Assembly (NCBI GenBank): GCA_030673995.1
Contig: DAOUYU010000036.1
Coordinates: 1 to 11,898 of the forward strand
DNA: 11,898 bases
Reading direction: 5' to 3'
Source of the DNA: Candidatus Aminicenantota bacterium
GTDB lineage: Bacteria > Acidobacteriota > Aminicenantia > Aminicenantales > Aminicenantaceae
Of this stretch, positions 6,399 to 11,898 are shown one piece after another. Within the stretch, counting starts at the first letter, position 1. Each line of letters begins with the position of its first letter. A program made the position numbers and the translations under genes. Below the pieces are notes generated by a model, which saw only the letters and a list, made by a program, of their open reading frames with translations, did no database searches and had not been told where the DNA came from.

Positions 6399-7694
6399 TC
6401 AGGAGATGAACCTTGTGAATGCCAGGGAGCCGATATAACTTCCTTTATTTTTTAATTCTTCTTCTATCGCTAACAGCCTGTTATATTTGGCAACTCTTTC
6501 GCTCCGGCTCAAGGAGCCTGTCTTTATCTGGCCGGAGTCAATGGCGACACTTAAGTCTGCGATAAAGGTGTCTTCAGTCTCTCCTGAGCGGTGGGATATC
6601 ACGGAAGAATATCCTTTTTGCTGGGCGTATCTGATTGTCTCGATAGTCTCGCTCAGAGTGCCGATCTGGTTTAACTTGATGAGGATCGAGTTTCCTATCC
6701 CCTGGTCCACTCCTTTTTTGAATCTTTCCAGGTTTGTGACAAAAATATCATCTCCAACAAGCTGGATTCTATGGCCAAGTGCCTCTGTCATGGAATGCCA
6801 TCCTTCCCAGTCATCTTCATCAAGACCATCTTCAATCGAGATGATGGGGTATTTTTCAACCAGTGATTGGTAAAAATGGATCATCTCATCGGATGATTTT
6901 TTTGAGCCATTCGATTTTTTAAAAACATATTTCTTATCAATGTAGAATTCAGAGGCCGCCGCATCGAGGGCAAGAAAGATTTCCTTCCCCGCCTTGTAGC
7001 CCGCACTTTGGATGCTTTCGAGAATCAGATCGAGGGCTTCTTCATTGGATCTTAAATTCGGAGCAAAACCTCCTTCATCTCCGACGGCAGTGCTGTATCC
7101 TTTTTTGTGAAGAATTTTTTTTAAGTGGTGAAAGACCTCTGCGGCCATTCTGATGGCTTCACAAAAATTGGGGCTGCCAGCAGGGACAATCATAAATTCC
7201 TGGATATCGACATTGTTAGGGGCATGAGAGCCGCCGTTTAAGATATTGATCTGAGGAACGGGGAGATGATAGTTTTTTCTTTTCCCCAGGTATTCATAGA
7301 GAGATAAGTTCAGTGTCTGGGAAGCCGCATGAGCCACCGCCATGGAAACGGAAAGGATGGCATTGGCTCCCAGTTTTTTCTTCGAAGGTGTCCCGTCCAG
7401 CTGAATAAGACGCTTATCAATCTCTTTTTGACCGGTGGCATCTAGCCCCGTAATTTCGGGGGCGATGATCTTTTCAACGTTGGCGACAGCCTTCAAGACT
7501 CCCTTGCCCAAATAGCGCGATGTATCCTCATCTCTTAATTCTAGCGCTTCGTGTTTGCCCGTAGAAGCCCCGGAAGGAACGGCCGCCCACCCTACTGCTC
7601 CCGAATGGAGGAACACGCTGGTGCTTATAGTGGGATTTCCTCTTGAGTCTAGAATTTCTCTTGCTTTGATTTGAGTTATGGTTGTTTTTTCCAT
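6399..7694 (-). CDS. eno: Enolase (phosphopyruvate hydratase)
   Basis: Enolase converts 2-phosphoglycerate to phosphoenolpyruvate in glycolysis and gluconeogenesis, and is a cytoplasmic Mg2+ enzyme. The 431 residues equal the usual bacterial length. All signature motifs are present: SGASTGKHEALELRD (41-55), LNGGSHAPNNVDIQEFM (152-168), GDEGGFAP with catalytic Glu207, LALDAAASEFY with metal ligand Asp244, SIEDGL with Glu288, LVGDDIFVTN with Asp315, ILIKLNQIGT with catalytic Lys340, and VISHRSGETEDTFIADL with His368. Nothing is missing. The gene follows the ytxH-like gene after 81 bases and precedes the mutase gene by 95 bases, all on the minus strand, so read-through is possible but not shown. 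There is no strong Shine-Dalgarno sequence before the ATG. Confidence 0.98.
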   Translation of the reverse strand: MEKTTITQIKAREILDSRGNPTISTSVFLHSGAVGWAAVPSGASTGKHEALELRDEDTSRYLGKGVLKAVANVEKIIAPEITGLDATGQKEIDKRLIQLDGTPSKKKLGANAILSVSMAVAHAASQTLNLSLYEYLGKRKNYHLPVPQINILNGGSHAPNNVDIQEFMIVPAGSPNFCEAIRMAAEVFHHLKKILHKKGYSTAVGDEGGFAPNLRSNEEALDLILESIQSAGYKAGKEIFLALDAAASEFYIDKKYVFKKSNGSKKSSDEMIHFYQSLVEKYPIISIEDGLDEDDWEGWHSMTEALGHRIQLVGDDIFVTNLERFKKGVDQGIGNSILIKLNQIGTLSETIETIRYAQQKGYSSVISHRSGETEDTFIADLSVAIDSGQIKTGSLSRSERVAKYNRLLAIEEELKNKGSYIGSLAFTRFIS

Positions 7695-7775
7695 TTTGGT
7701 GTCAAGATGATTTCTTAGAGATGTGCACCCGTAGTTTCATGTGAAGGCAGGTTTTTGTAGTGGTCAAAGACTAAT

Positions 7776-8102
7776 TTATTTTTTTCCTTCTTCTTTTGAA
7801 ATGGCTCCCGGTATTTTTTTCGAAAGTTCTTCTTTCCCTTTCTCAACAAACTCTTTCATTGTATCCAGTCCTTCGCTGGTCTTCTCTTTTACGACCTTTA
7901 TTCCCTTTTCGACTTCTTTGGAAACTTTTTCATAACTCTCTTTGGCCGCCTCTCCTGTTTTAATAGCGCTATCTTGGATTTTCTTCCGTGTTTCTTCTCC
8001 ACTTGCAGGAGCGAAAAGGATGCCTAAAACGAATCCTGTAGCTGCACCGAAAAGAAACGAGAGGGAAACCTCGAAGAAACTTGAACCACTATCATTCGCC
8101 AT
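7776..8102 (-). CDS. YtxH-like small membrane protein
   Basis: This is a 108-residue protein of the YtxH family type. An N-terminal hydrophobic segment (about residues 9-31) with the hallmark GAATGFVLGILFAPASGEETRKKI (19-42) is followed by an amphipathic, Lys/Glu-rich helical tail (about 40-100) with repeated EKxxK-like heptads. Members are associated with general stress in Bacillus, but their molecular role is not known. The start overlaps the end of the DUF948-like gene by 11 bases, and a strong AGGAGG precedes it, so the two proteins are probably made together by coupled translation. Confidence 0.85.
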   Translation of the reverse strand: MANDSGSSFFEVSLSFLFGAATGFVLGILFAPASGEETRKKIQDSAIKTGEAAKESYEKVSKEVEKGIKVVKEKTSEGLDTMKEFVEKGKEELSKKIPGAISKEEGKK

Positions 8103-8472
8103 TTTTATCCTCCTTTCGTTTTTTTTGCTTTTTTATCTGCCGCCAGCCAGATCGAAGAATGGGAAACACAAGAGGCCAGTATTTTGATGAGGGTTTGAGG
8201 ATTTTTGCTGCTAAAAACCAAGCGATTTCCGATATGCTCACAGCGATTCGTTTTGACGCTTCAACCAGAGGAGTTATATCATCAATTTTGCTGTTTACTT
8301 TTTGGCTCGTCTCATTCACGCTTCTCATGAGTTTTTTTGCTTCAGCTAGGGTATCCTGGCCTTCCTTAACTGTTTTTCGAAGCTGAACAAGGAATATGAC
8401 AAGGTAGGTCGCAATAACAACGATAGCAATAGTTATAACTAAAAATAAAAACTGGTTTAAGGTCAGCGGCAT
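8092..8472 (-). CDS. DUF948/YtxG-like membrane protein
   Basis: This 126-residue protein has one N-terminal transmembrane segment (residues 7-29, very rich in Ile, Val and Leu). A predicted helical stretch follows: QLRKTVKEGQDTLAEAKKLMRSVNETSQKVNSKIDDITPLVEASKR (30-75), in which hydrophobic residues recur in a heptad-like pattern. This is the layout of the DUF948 family, which includes Bacillus YtxG. A second moderately hydrophobic stretch (about 77-110) and a very basic tail (KKQKKRKEDK) end the protein. The pairing with a YtxH-like gene, overlapping by 11 bases in the same order as ytxG-ytxH in Bacillus, supports the assignment. Function is unknown; an envelope or stress role is inference from Bacillus. 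Confidence 0.75.
   Translation of the reverse strand: MPLTLNQFLFLVITIAIVVIATYLVIFLVQLRKTVKEGQDTLAEAKKLMRSVNETSQKVNSKIDDITPLVEASKRIAVSISEIAWFLAAKILKPSSKYWPLVFPILRSGWRQIKKQKKRKEDKNGE
8107..8116 (-). promoter_or_regulatory. Strong Shine-Dalgarno sequence of the ytxH-like gene, inside the upstream gene
   Basis: Read on the minus strand this is AAAGGAGGAT. The AGGAGG core (8109-8114) lies 6 bases before the ATG at 8102 and is made from the Lys-Glu-Asp codons near the end of the DUF948-like gene. It is the only textbook Shine-Dalgarno site before a gene in this window. Confidence 0.8.
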
Positions 8473-8481
8473 CGCACTTAA

Positions 8482-8510
8482 TAGATAAAATAAAACTCAG
8501 ACTTTGTCAA
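8482..8510 (-). promoter_or_regulatory. Possible promoter of the DUF948-YtxH pair
   Basis: A perfect TTGACA (8505-8510, minus strand) is followed after 17 bases by TATCTA (8482-8487), a poor -10 box with only three matching positions. The box would lie 9 bases before the ATG at 8472, close to the leaderless geometry of the two better promoters in this window. Confidence 0.3.
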
Positions 8511-8533
8511 ATAAAAGGAATCAGAAAGTGAAG

Positions 8534-9118
8534 TTATTTCCAGAGGATCTTATGAATGTTGTTCAGGTTATATTCCTTTTTAATCTTTTCAAGAATTTGA
8601 TGGAGTTCTTCTTCTTTTTTTGAGTCAATGGCCTGCTCCCACTCTCCAAGAAGCAAGGAGGGTATAAACTCCTGCTCCTTTTTTAGCAGCCGGTTGATCC
8701 CTTTGAGGGCCTGCCAGTGGGTAATCATCAGCAGAGCCAGGACGCCAAAGAAAACGTTGGGTCCGGGGATAAGTACTGCCAGCCCACTTAGGGGAAGGAG
8801 TATGGTTTCCCCGATTAGAAAGAAAATATGTTTGGTTCTCTGTTTTTGAAGAAAAAAATAAAATTTGATTTTTATTCTCTTCTCTTTCAGTCGGCCTGAA
8901 TAAAAAACCTGAATTTTTTTTCCTTTGAGCTTTAAAATATTTCCGAATGCCTGTTCCTGCCTGAGAATTCTCTGAGGTAAAAGCATGAGCTTCTTTTTGG
9001 CCACTTCCCAGCTTTCTTTCCAGCGTGAGGACTTAAGCTGGACATGGCTTAAGGACGCGGAAGAAAAATATCTGTGTTTCTGCTTGTAGTCGCAAGCGAA
9101 AAAGAATTTCATGGTCAT
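8534..9118 (-). CDS. Small membrane protein, possibly of the Mit_KHE1 (mitochondrial K+/H+ exchange-related) family
   Basis: This is a 194-residue protein. The N-terminal 95 residues are soluble and strongly basic, with MKFFFACDYKQKHRYF at the start. A hydrophobic region follows (about 99-134) with LPLSGLAVLIPGPNVFFGVLAL, then HWQALKGINRLL (134-145) and an acidic/basic helical C-terminus (147-194). The PLSG-x-IPGPN-x-FF then HW-x-AL-x-G order resembles, from memory, the conserved core of Mit_KHE1 (PF10173), which is best known from yeast mitochondria. That is a suggestion at about 40 percent confidence; the gene itself is likely real. ATG at 9118 and an in-frame ATG at 9112 are both possible starts. 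It lies 61 bases upstream of the DUF948-like gene and is divergent from leuS, with the repeat cluster just behind it. Confidence 0.75.
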   Translation of the reverse strand: MTMKFFFACDYKQKHRYFSSASLSHVQLKSSRWKESWEVAKKKLMLLPQRILRQEQAFGNILKLKGKKIQVFYSGRLKEKRIKIKFYFFLQKQRTKHIFFLIGETILLPLSGLAVLIPGPNVFFGVLALLMITHWQALKGINRLLKKEQEFIPSLLLGEWEQAIDSKKEEELHQILEKIKKEYNLNNIHKILWK

Positions 9119-9123
9119 ATCTT

Positions 9124-9153
9124 ATTCTATCATTTCATAAAAAAGGGAGGCAA
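9124..9153 (-). promoter_or_regulatory. Possible promoter of the Mit_KHE1-like gene
   Basis: On the minus strand TTGCCT (9148-9153, four of six) and TAGAAT (9124-9129, five of six) are 18 bases apart. Transcription would begin at about 9117, on the first ATG itself, so the message would be leaderless or use the ATG at 9112 after a few bases. The -35 box lies in the edge of the repeat cluster. Confidence 0.3.
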
Positions 9154-9306
9154 GAAAGAAAAAAGGGGAGGAAAAAGGGGACAGGAAAAAGGAACAGAGC
9201 AGGAAAAAGGGGACAGGCCCCTTTTTTCTAAAAAAAAAGGGGCCTGTCCCCTTTTTCTGTCCTATCCCCTTTTTCTTCTTTTCTCATCCCCTTTTTCCTG
9301 TTCCTT
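9139..9306. repeat. Cluster of inverted purine/pyrimidine-rich AAAAAGGGGACAG units
   Basis: The left half is almost pure purine and holds units in direct orientation: AAAAAAGGGG (9159-9168), AAAAAGGGGACAGG (9172-9185), AAAAAGGAACAG (9186-9197) and AAAAAGGGGACAGGCCCC (9204-9221). The right half is almost pure pyrimidine and holds the same units inverted: CCTGTCCCCTTTTT (9243-9256), ATCCCCTTTTT (9264-9274) and CATCCCCTTTTTCCTGTTCC (9285-9304). The two halves are thus imperfect mirror images with small insertions. The motif resembles REP-like or miniature-element palindromes scattered in some genomes, but no transposase is in this window. The cluster fills about half of the 342-base divergent gap between the Mit_KHE1-like gene and leuS. 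Confidence 0.85.
9203..9257. repeat. Perfect 25-bp inverted repeat with 5-base loop at the centre of the cluster
   Basis: Arms 9203-9227 and 9233-9257 are exact reverse complements, with the loop CTAAA between them. Each arm can also fold alone: AAAAAGGGG (9204-9212) pairs with CCCCTTTTT (9218-9226), and 9234-9242 with 9248-9256, each with a 5-base loop. The site can therefore form either one long hairpin or two small ones. U-runs after the GC-rich part would allow it to act as a terminator in either direction, though it lies between divergent genes. Confidence 0.9.
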
Positions 9307-9319
9307 CTTTCTTCTTGTC

Positions 9320-9348
9320 TTGACTTTTAAGGGGGATGAATCTAATAT
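9320..9348 (+). promoter_or_regulatory. Predicted distal leuS promoter
   Basis: TTGACT (9320-9325, five of six) and TAATAT (9343-9348, four of six) are exactly 17 bases apart, just right of the repeat cluster. Transcription would start near 9355, giving a leader of about 105 bases that contains the palindrome and the direct repeats described separately. Confidence 0.45.
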
Positions 9349-9376
9349 TTATGATTGAATTTTAAAGGTAAAAGGT

Positions 9377-9398
9377 AAGAGTAGAGCGCTTTACTCTT
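9377..9398. promoter_or_regulatory. 22-base near-palindrome in front of a TATAAT box, possible operator
   Basis: The half-sites AAGAGTA and TACTCTT flank an AGCGCT core; ten of eleven positions are symmetric, and the only break (9384 against 9391) would be a G-U pair in RNA. It occupies the place where the -35 box of the proximal leuS promoter should be. In RNA from the distal promoter it would form a hairpin with a 4-base loop, but no U-tract follows, so a terminator is unlikely. Confidence 0.45.
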
Positions 9399-9404
9399 CT
9401 TCAT

Positions 9405-9410
9405 TATAAT
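9405..9410 (+). promoter_or_regulatory. Perfect -10 box TATAAT, possible proximal leuS promoter
   Basis: TATAAT lies 50 bases before the leuS ATG. No convincing -35 hexamer is present at 15-19 bases upstream (best is TAGAGC, three of six); the palindrome lies there instead. If used, the promoter may need an activator. Confidence 0.4.
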
Positions 9411-9413
9411 CCA

Positions 9414-9448
9414 TTGAAGAAACTTAGGAACCCTTGAAGAAACTTAGG
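9414..9448 (+). repeat. Two-copy direct repeat, 20-base period, in the leuS leader
   Basis: TTGAAGAAACTTAGG occurs at 9414-9428 and again at 9434-9448. The second copy contributes to an AGGGA (9446-9450) that could serve as a weak Shine-Dalgarno sequence 10 bases before the leuS ATG. Confidence 0.8.
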
Positions 9449-9460
9449 GAAAATCGAGAA

Positions 9461-11898
9461 ATGAAAGAAGACTACAATTTTCAACAGATCGAGAAAAAGT
9501 GGCAGGAAAGCTGGGAACAAGATGAAATTTTTAAATCTAGCGAAGATCCACAAAAAATAAAGTATTACTGTCTAGAAATGTACCCCTATCCGTCCGGTCG
9601 AATCCACATGGGGCAGGTCCGGAATTACGCAATCGGAGATGTTATTTCCCGTTTTAAGGTCATGAAAGGGTTTAATGTTTTACATCCTTTCGGATGGGAC
9701 GCCCTGGGGATGCCTGCCGAGAATGCTGCGATCACCGAAGGAGTCCATCCTCAAAATTGGACTCTTGATAATATTTCTTATATGAGGAATCAGATAAAAA
9801 GACTGGGCTTCAGCTATGACTGGTCAAGAGAAGTGAGCACCTGTCTGCCCGAGTATTATAAATGGAACCAATGGATTTTTCTGAAAATGCTTGAAAGCGG
9901 TTTAGCCTATCGAAAAAAAAGCTGGGTGAACTGGTGCCCCCAATGCCAGACTGTTCTGGCGAACGAACAGGTCGTTGGAGAGCGCTGCTGGCGGTGTGAT
10001 TCACTCGTTAAGCAGAAGGAGATGGAGCAGTGGTTTTTAAAGATAACTGATTATGCCGAGGAGCTCCTTTCCGGTCACGAACTTCTTGAAAAATGGCCCG
10101 AACATGTCCTTATTATGCAGAAAAACTGGATCGGAAAGAGTACAGGTGCTCATATCACCTTCTCTCTTCCTGACTCCTCCAGGTCTATTGAAGTCTTCAC
10201 CACACGAATCGATACAATCTACGGAGCAACTTTTCTGGCTCTTTCCCCTGAACATCCTTTAAGTCAGGAACTGATTGCGGATTCTGCGCAGAAAGAAAAT
10301 CTACAGGGATGGATCAGCGAAAACATAGAGAACCTCCGTCTCAGAAGAGAGGTGGGAGAAGGAGAGAAGGAGGGAGTTGATACAGGAAAAAAAGCGATCA
10401 ATCCTTTTACAGGGAAAGAAATACCGGTATGGATCTCCAATTATGTGTTGATGGAATACGGTACCGGTGCCATTATGGCTGTCCCTGCCCATGATCAAAG
10501 AGATTTTGAATTTGCTAAAAAATATTCTTTACCGATTAAAGAGGTTATTGTTCCTGAAAGAACATCTCTGACAGAGGTGATGGACGAAGAGGCTTTTGAA
10601 AAGTATGGCATGCTTGTCAATTCGGATCCGTTCTCTGGCAAGCCTTCTCTTGAGGCTATTGAGGAGATGTGCCAGTATGCTGAAGAAGGAGGATTTGGCA
10701 GGAAAAGCATGCTCTATCGGATCCGAGACTGGGGCATTTCCCGGCAGCGCTATTGGGGGACTCCCATCCCGGTGATCCACTGCAAGAGCTGTGGAACCGT
10801 TGGAGTTCCGTATGAAGACTTACCGGTTTACCTTCCTTACGATATTGAATTGAGAGGTGAAGAAGGTTCTCCTCTCGAAAAAGAAGAGAGTTTTGTCAAG
10901 ACCACCTGCCCGAGATGTCGAGGAGAGGCCAAGCGAGAAACAGACACGATGGATACATTTTTTGACTCATCCTGGTATTTCTTCCGTTATACTTCTCCCC
11001 GGGAGGAAAAGCTTCCTTTTAACTTCCAAGCTGCCGATTACTGGCTTCCTGTAGACCTTTATATTGGGGGCGTGGAACATGCCATTCTTCATTTAATTTA
11101 TGCGCGCTTTTTCTGTAAGTATTTCAGAGATTCCGGCTTAACCGTTGTCGATGAACCCTTTCCCCAGCTGCTTGCTCAGGGAATGGTGATCAAAGATGGG
11201 GCTAAGATGTCCAAATCAAAAGGAAATGTTGTCGACCCAGATGACATCATAGCAAAATACGGAGCAGATGCGTTAAGGCTTTTTATTCTTTTTGCTTCTC
11301 CCCCGGAGAAAGAGTTTATCTGGAATGATGAAGGGATAGAAGGTGGTTTCAGATTCCTGAATCGTCTCTGGATGCTTGTTCAGGAAAATCTGGACCTGTT
11401 TAAAGAAGAATCACGCTATCAGGAAGATGTGGAAACGGAGGAGAAAGCCAGGTTATTAAAAATAAGAACACACCAGACTGTAAAGAAAGTCAGCGAAGAT
11501 ATTGAAAAAAGATATCATTTGAATACAGCCATAAGTACGATAATGGAGTTATACAACCATATCAAAAGAGAAAAGGACGAATTAAGGCAAAGCAAAGGAG
11601 GGAAGGATGTTTTAAAGAAATCCCTCGAGACTCTTGCCTTGCTTCTTTCTCCTTTTGCTCCTCATATCTGTGAGGAACTCTGGGAAAGAATGGGGCACAA
11701 AACCTATATTATTAAATCTTCGTGGCCGGCCTTTGATCCAAGGTTAGCCCTTGAGGAGAGAGTGACCATCGTGGTTCAGATCAACGGAAAACTGAGGGGC
11801 AAATTTGAAGCAGAAAGAGATATAGCTGAAGACAAAGCAAAGGAAAAAGCTCTCCGTTTGAGCCGAATCCAGGATTATATTGGAGAAAAAAAAGTCAA
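9461..11898 (+). CDS. leuS: Leucyl-tRNA synthetase, missing only its C-terminal end (right edge)
   Basis: LeuRS charges tRNA-Leu in the cytoplasm. About 812 codons are visible, so only some 15-30 residues are probably cut off. Order of parts: DYNFQQIEKKWQESW at the N-terminus; PYPSGRIHMGQVRNY (42-56) with the class I HIGH site as HMGQ (49-52), where relatives have HMGH; FGWDALGMPAENAA (77-90); a zinc site with Cys159, Cys162, Cys176 and Cys179; the CP1 editing domain with FTTRIDTIYGATF (246-258), GTGAIMAVPAHD (334-345) and QRDFEFA (346-352); RDWGISRQRYWGTPIPV (422-438); a second possible zinc pair set (CKSC 441-444, CPRC 483-486); MDTFFDSSWYF (497-507); AKMSKSKGNVVDPDD (581-595); then the anticodon-binding helices with SPFAPHICEELWE. 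The ATG at 9461 fits the family N-terminus. The tail (QINGKLRGKFE) fits the bacterial type. Confidence 0.97.
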   Translation, partial: MKEDYNFQQIEKKWQESWEQDEIFKSSEDPQKIKYYCLEMYPYPSGRIHMGQVRNYAIGDVISRFKVMKGFNVLHPFGWDALGMPAENAAITEGVHPQNWTLDNISYMRNQIKRLGFSYDWSREVSTCLPEYYKWNQWIFLKMLESGLAYRKKSWVNWCPQCQTVLANEQVVGERCWRCDSLVKQKEMEQWFLKITDYAEELLSGHELLEKWPEHVLIMQKNWIGKSTGAHITFSLPDSSRSIEVFTTRIDTIYGATFLALSPEHPLSQELIADSAQKENLQGWISENIENLRLRREVGEGEKEGVDTGKKAINPFTGKEIPVWISNYVLMEYGTGAIMAVPAHDQRDFEFAKKYSLPIKEVIVPERTSLTEVMDEEAFEKYGMLVNSDPFSGKPSLEAIEEMCQYAEEGGFGRKSMLYRIRDWGISRQRYWGTPIPVIHCKSCGTVGVPYEDLPVYLPYDIELRGEEGSPLEKEESFVKTTCPRCRGEAKRETDTMDTFFDSSWYFFRYTSPREEKLPFNFQAADYWLPVDLYIGGVEHAILHLIYARFFCKYFRDSGLTVVDEPFPQLLAQGMVIKDGAKMSKSKGNVVDPDDIIAKYGADALRLFILFASPPEKEFIWNDEGIEGGFRFLNRLWMLVQENLDLFKEESRYQEDVETEEKARLLKIRTHQTVKKVSEDIEKRYHLNTAISTIMELYNHIKREKDELRQSKGGKDVLKKSLETLALLLSPFAPHICEELWERMGHKTYIIKSSWPAFDPRLALEERVTIVVQINGKLRGKFEAERDIAEDKAKEKALRLSRIQDYIGEKKV

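Noticed and set aside
9074..9358. Open reading frame across the repeat cluster, with KGDRPLF-like repeats
   Set aside because: It translates the simple-sequence repeat, begins inside the 5' end of another gene, and has no domain or ribosome binding site. It is best explained as repeat read-through.

Overview
The window looks like a chromosomal housekeeping segment of a Gram-negative bacterium with moderate GC. Lipid A synthesis (LpxK) at the left edge implies an outer membrane. No phage, plasmid, CRISPR, rRNA or tRNA signal was seen. The mix of genes (a secreted coiled-coil protein beginning SVVELAKKEK, a lipoprotein of a type I recall from Acidobacteriota-like genomes, and a stand-alone methylmalonyl-CoA mutase large subunit) fits Acidobacteriota/Aminicenantota-like lineages. 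That placement is recollection and inference, not proof.

Layout, left to right: the 5' part of lpxK (minus, running off the left edge); a lone plus-strand lipoprotein gene (390-1268) that is divergent from lpxK and convergent with the next gene; then a long minus-strand series read from right to left. That series is a small membrane protein (8534-9118), a DUF948/YtxG-like protein overlapping a YtxH-like protein (8092-8472 and 7776-8102), enolase (6399-7694), methylmalonyl-CoA mutase large subunit (4696-6303), the DNA-uptake channel ComEC (2100-4577) and a secreted coiled-coil protein (1354-1935). Right of a 342-base divergent intergenic region, leuS (leucyl-tRNA synthetase) runs on the plus strand and off the right edge, lacking only its last residues.

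The genes do not form one pathway. The clearest functional unit is the overlapping DUF948-YtxH pair, which matches the ytxG-ytxH arrangement of Bacillus. Central carbon metabolism (eno, mcm), envelope synthesis (lpxK), DNA uptake (comEC) and translation (leuS) are neighbours without an obvious joint role.

The noncoding DNA is the most interesting part. (1) At 9139-9306 lies a purine/pyrimidine-rich cluster of AAAAAGGGGACAG-type units in inverted orientation, centred on a perfect 25-bp inverted repeat. (2) Two minus-strand genes have good sigma70-type promoters whose -10 box sits exactly 8 bases before the ATG, and two more show weaker versions; this predicts leaderless mRNAs. (3) The leuS leader carries a 22-base near-palindrome and a 20-base-period direct repeat. 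(4) A perfect DnaA box plus a one-mismatch copy sit in the 118-base gap before comEC. At the protein level, LeuRS has HMGQ where HMGH is expected, and LpxK has GGTEKT where GGTGKT is expected. I found no convincing new multi-gene system.
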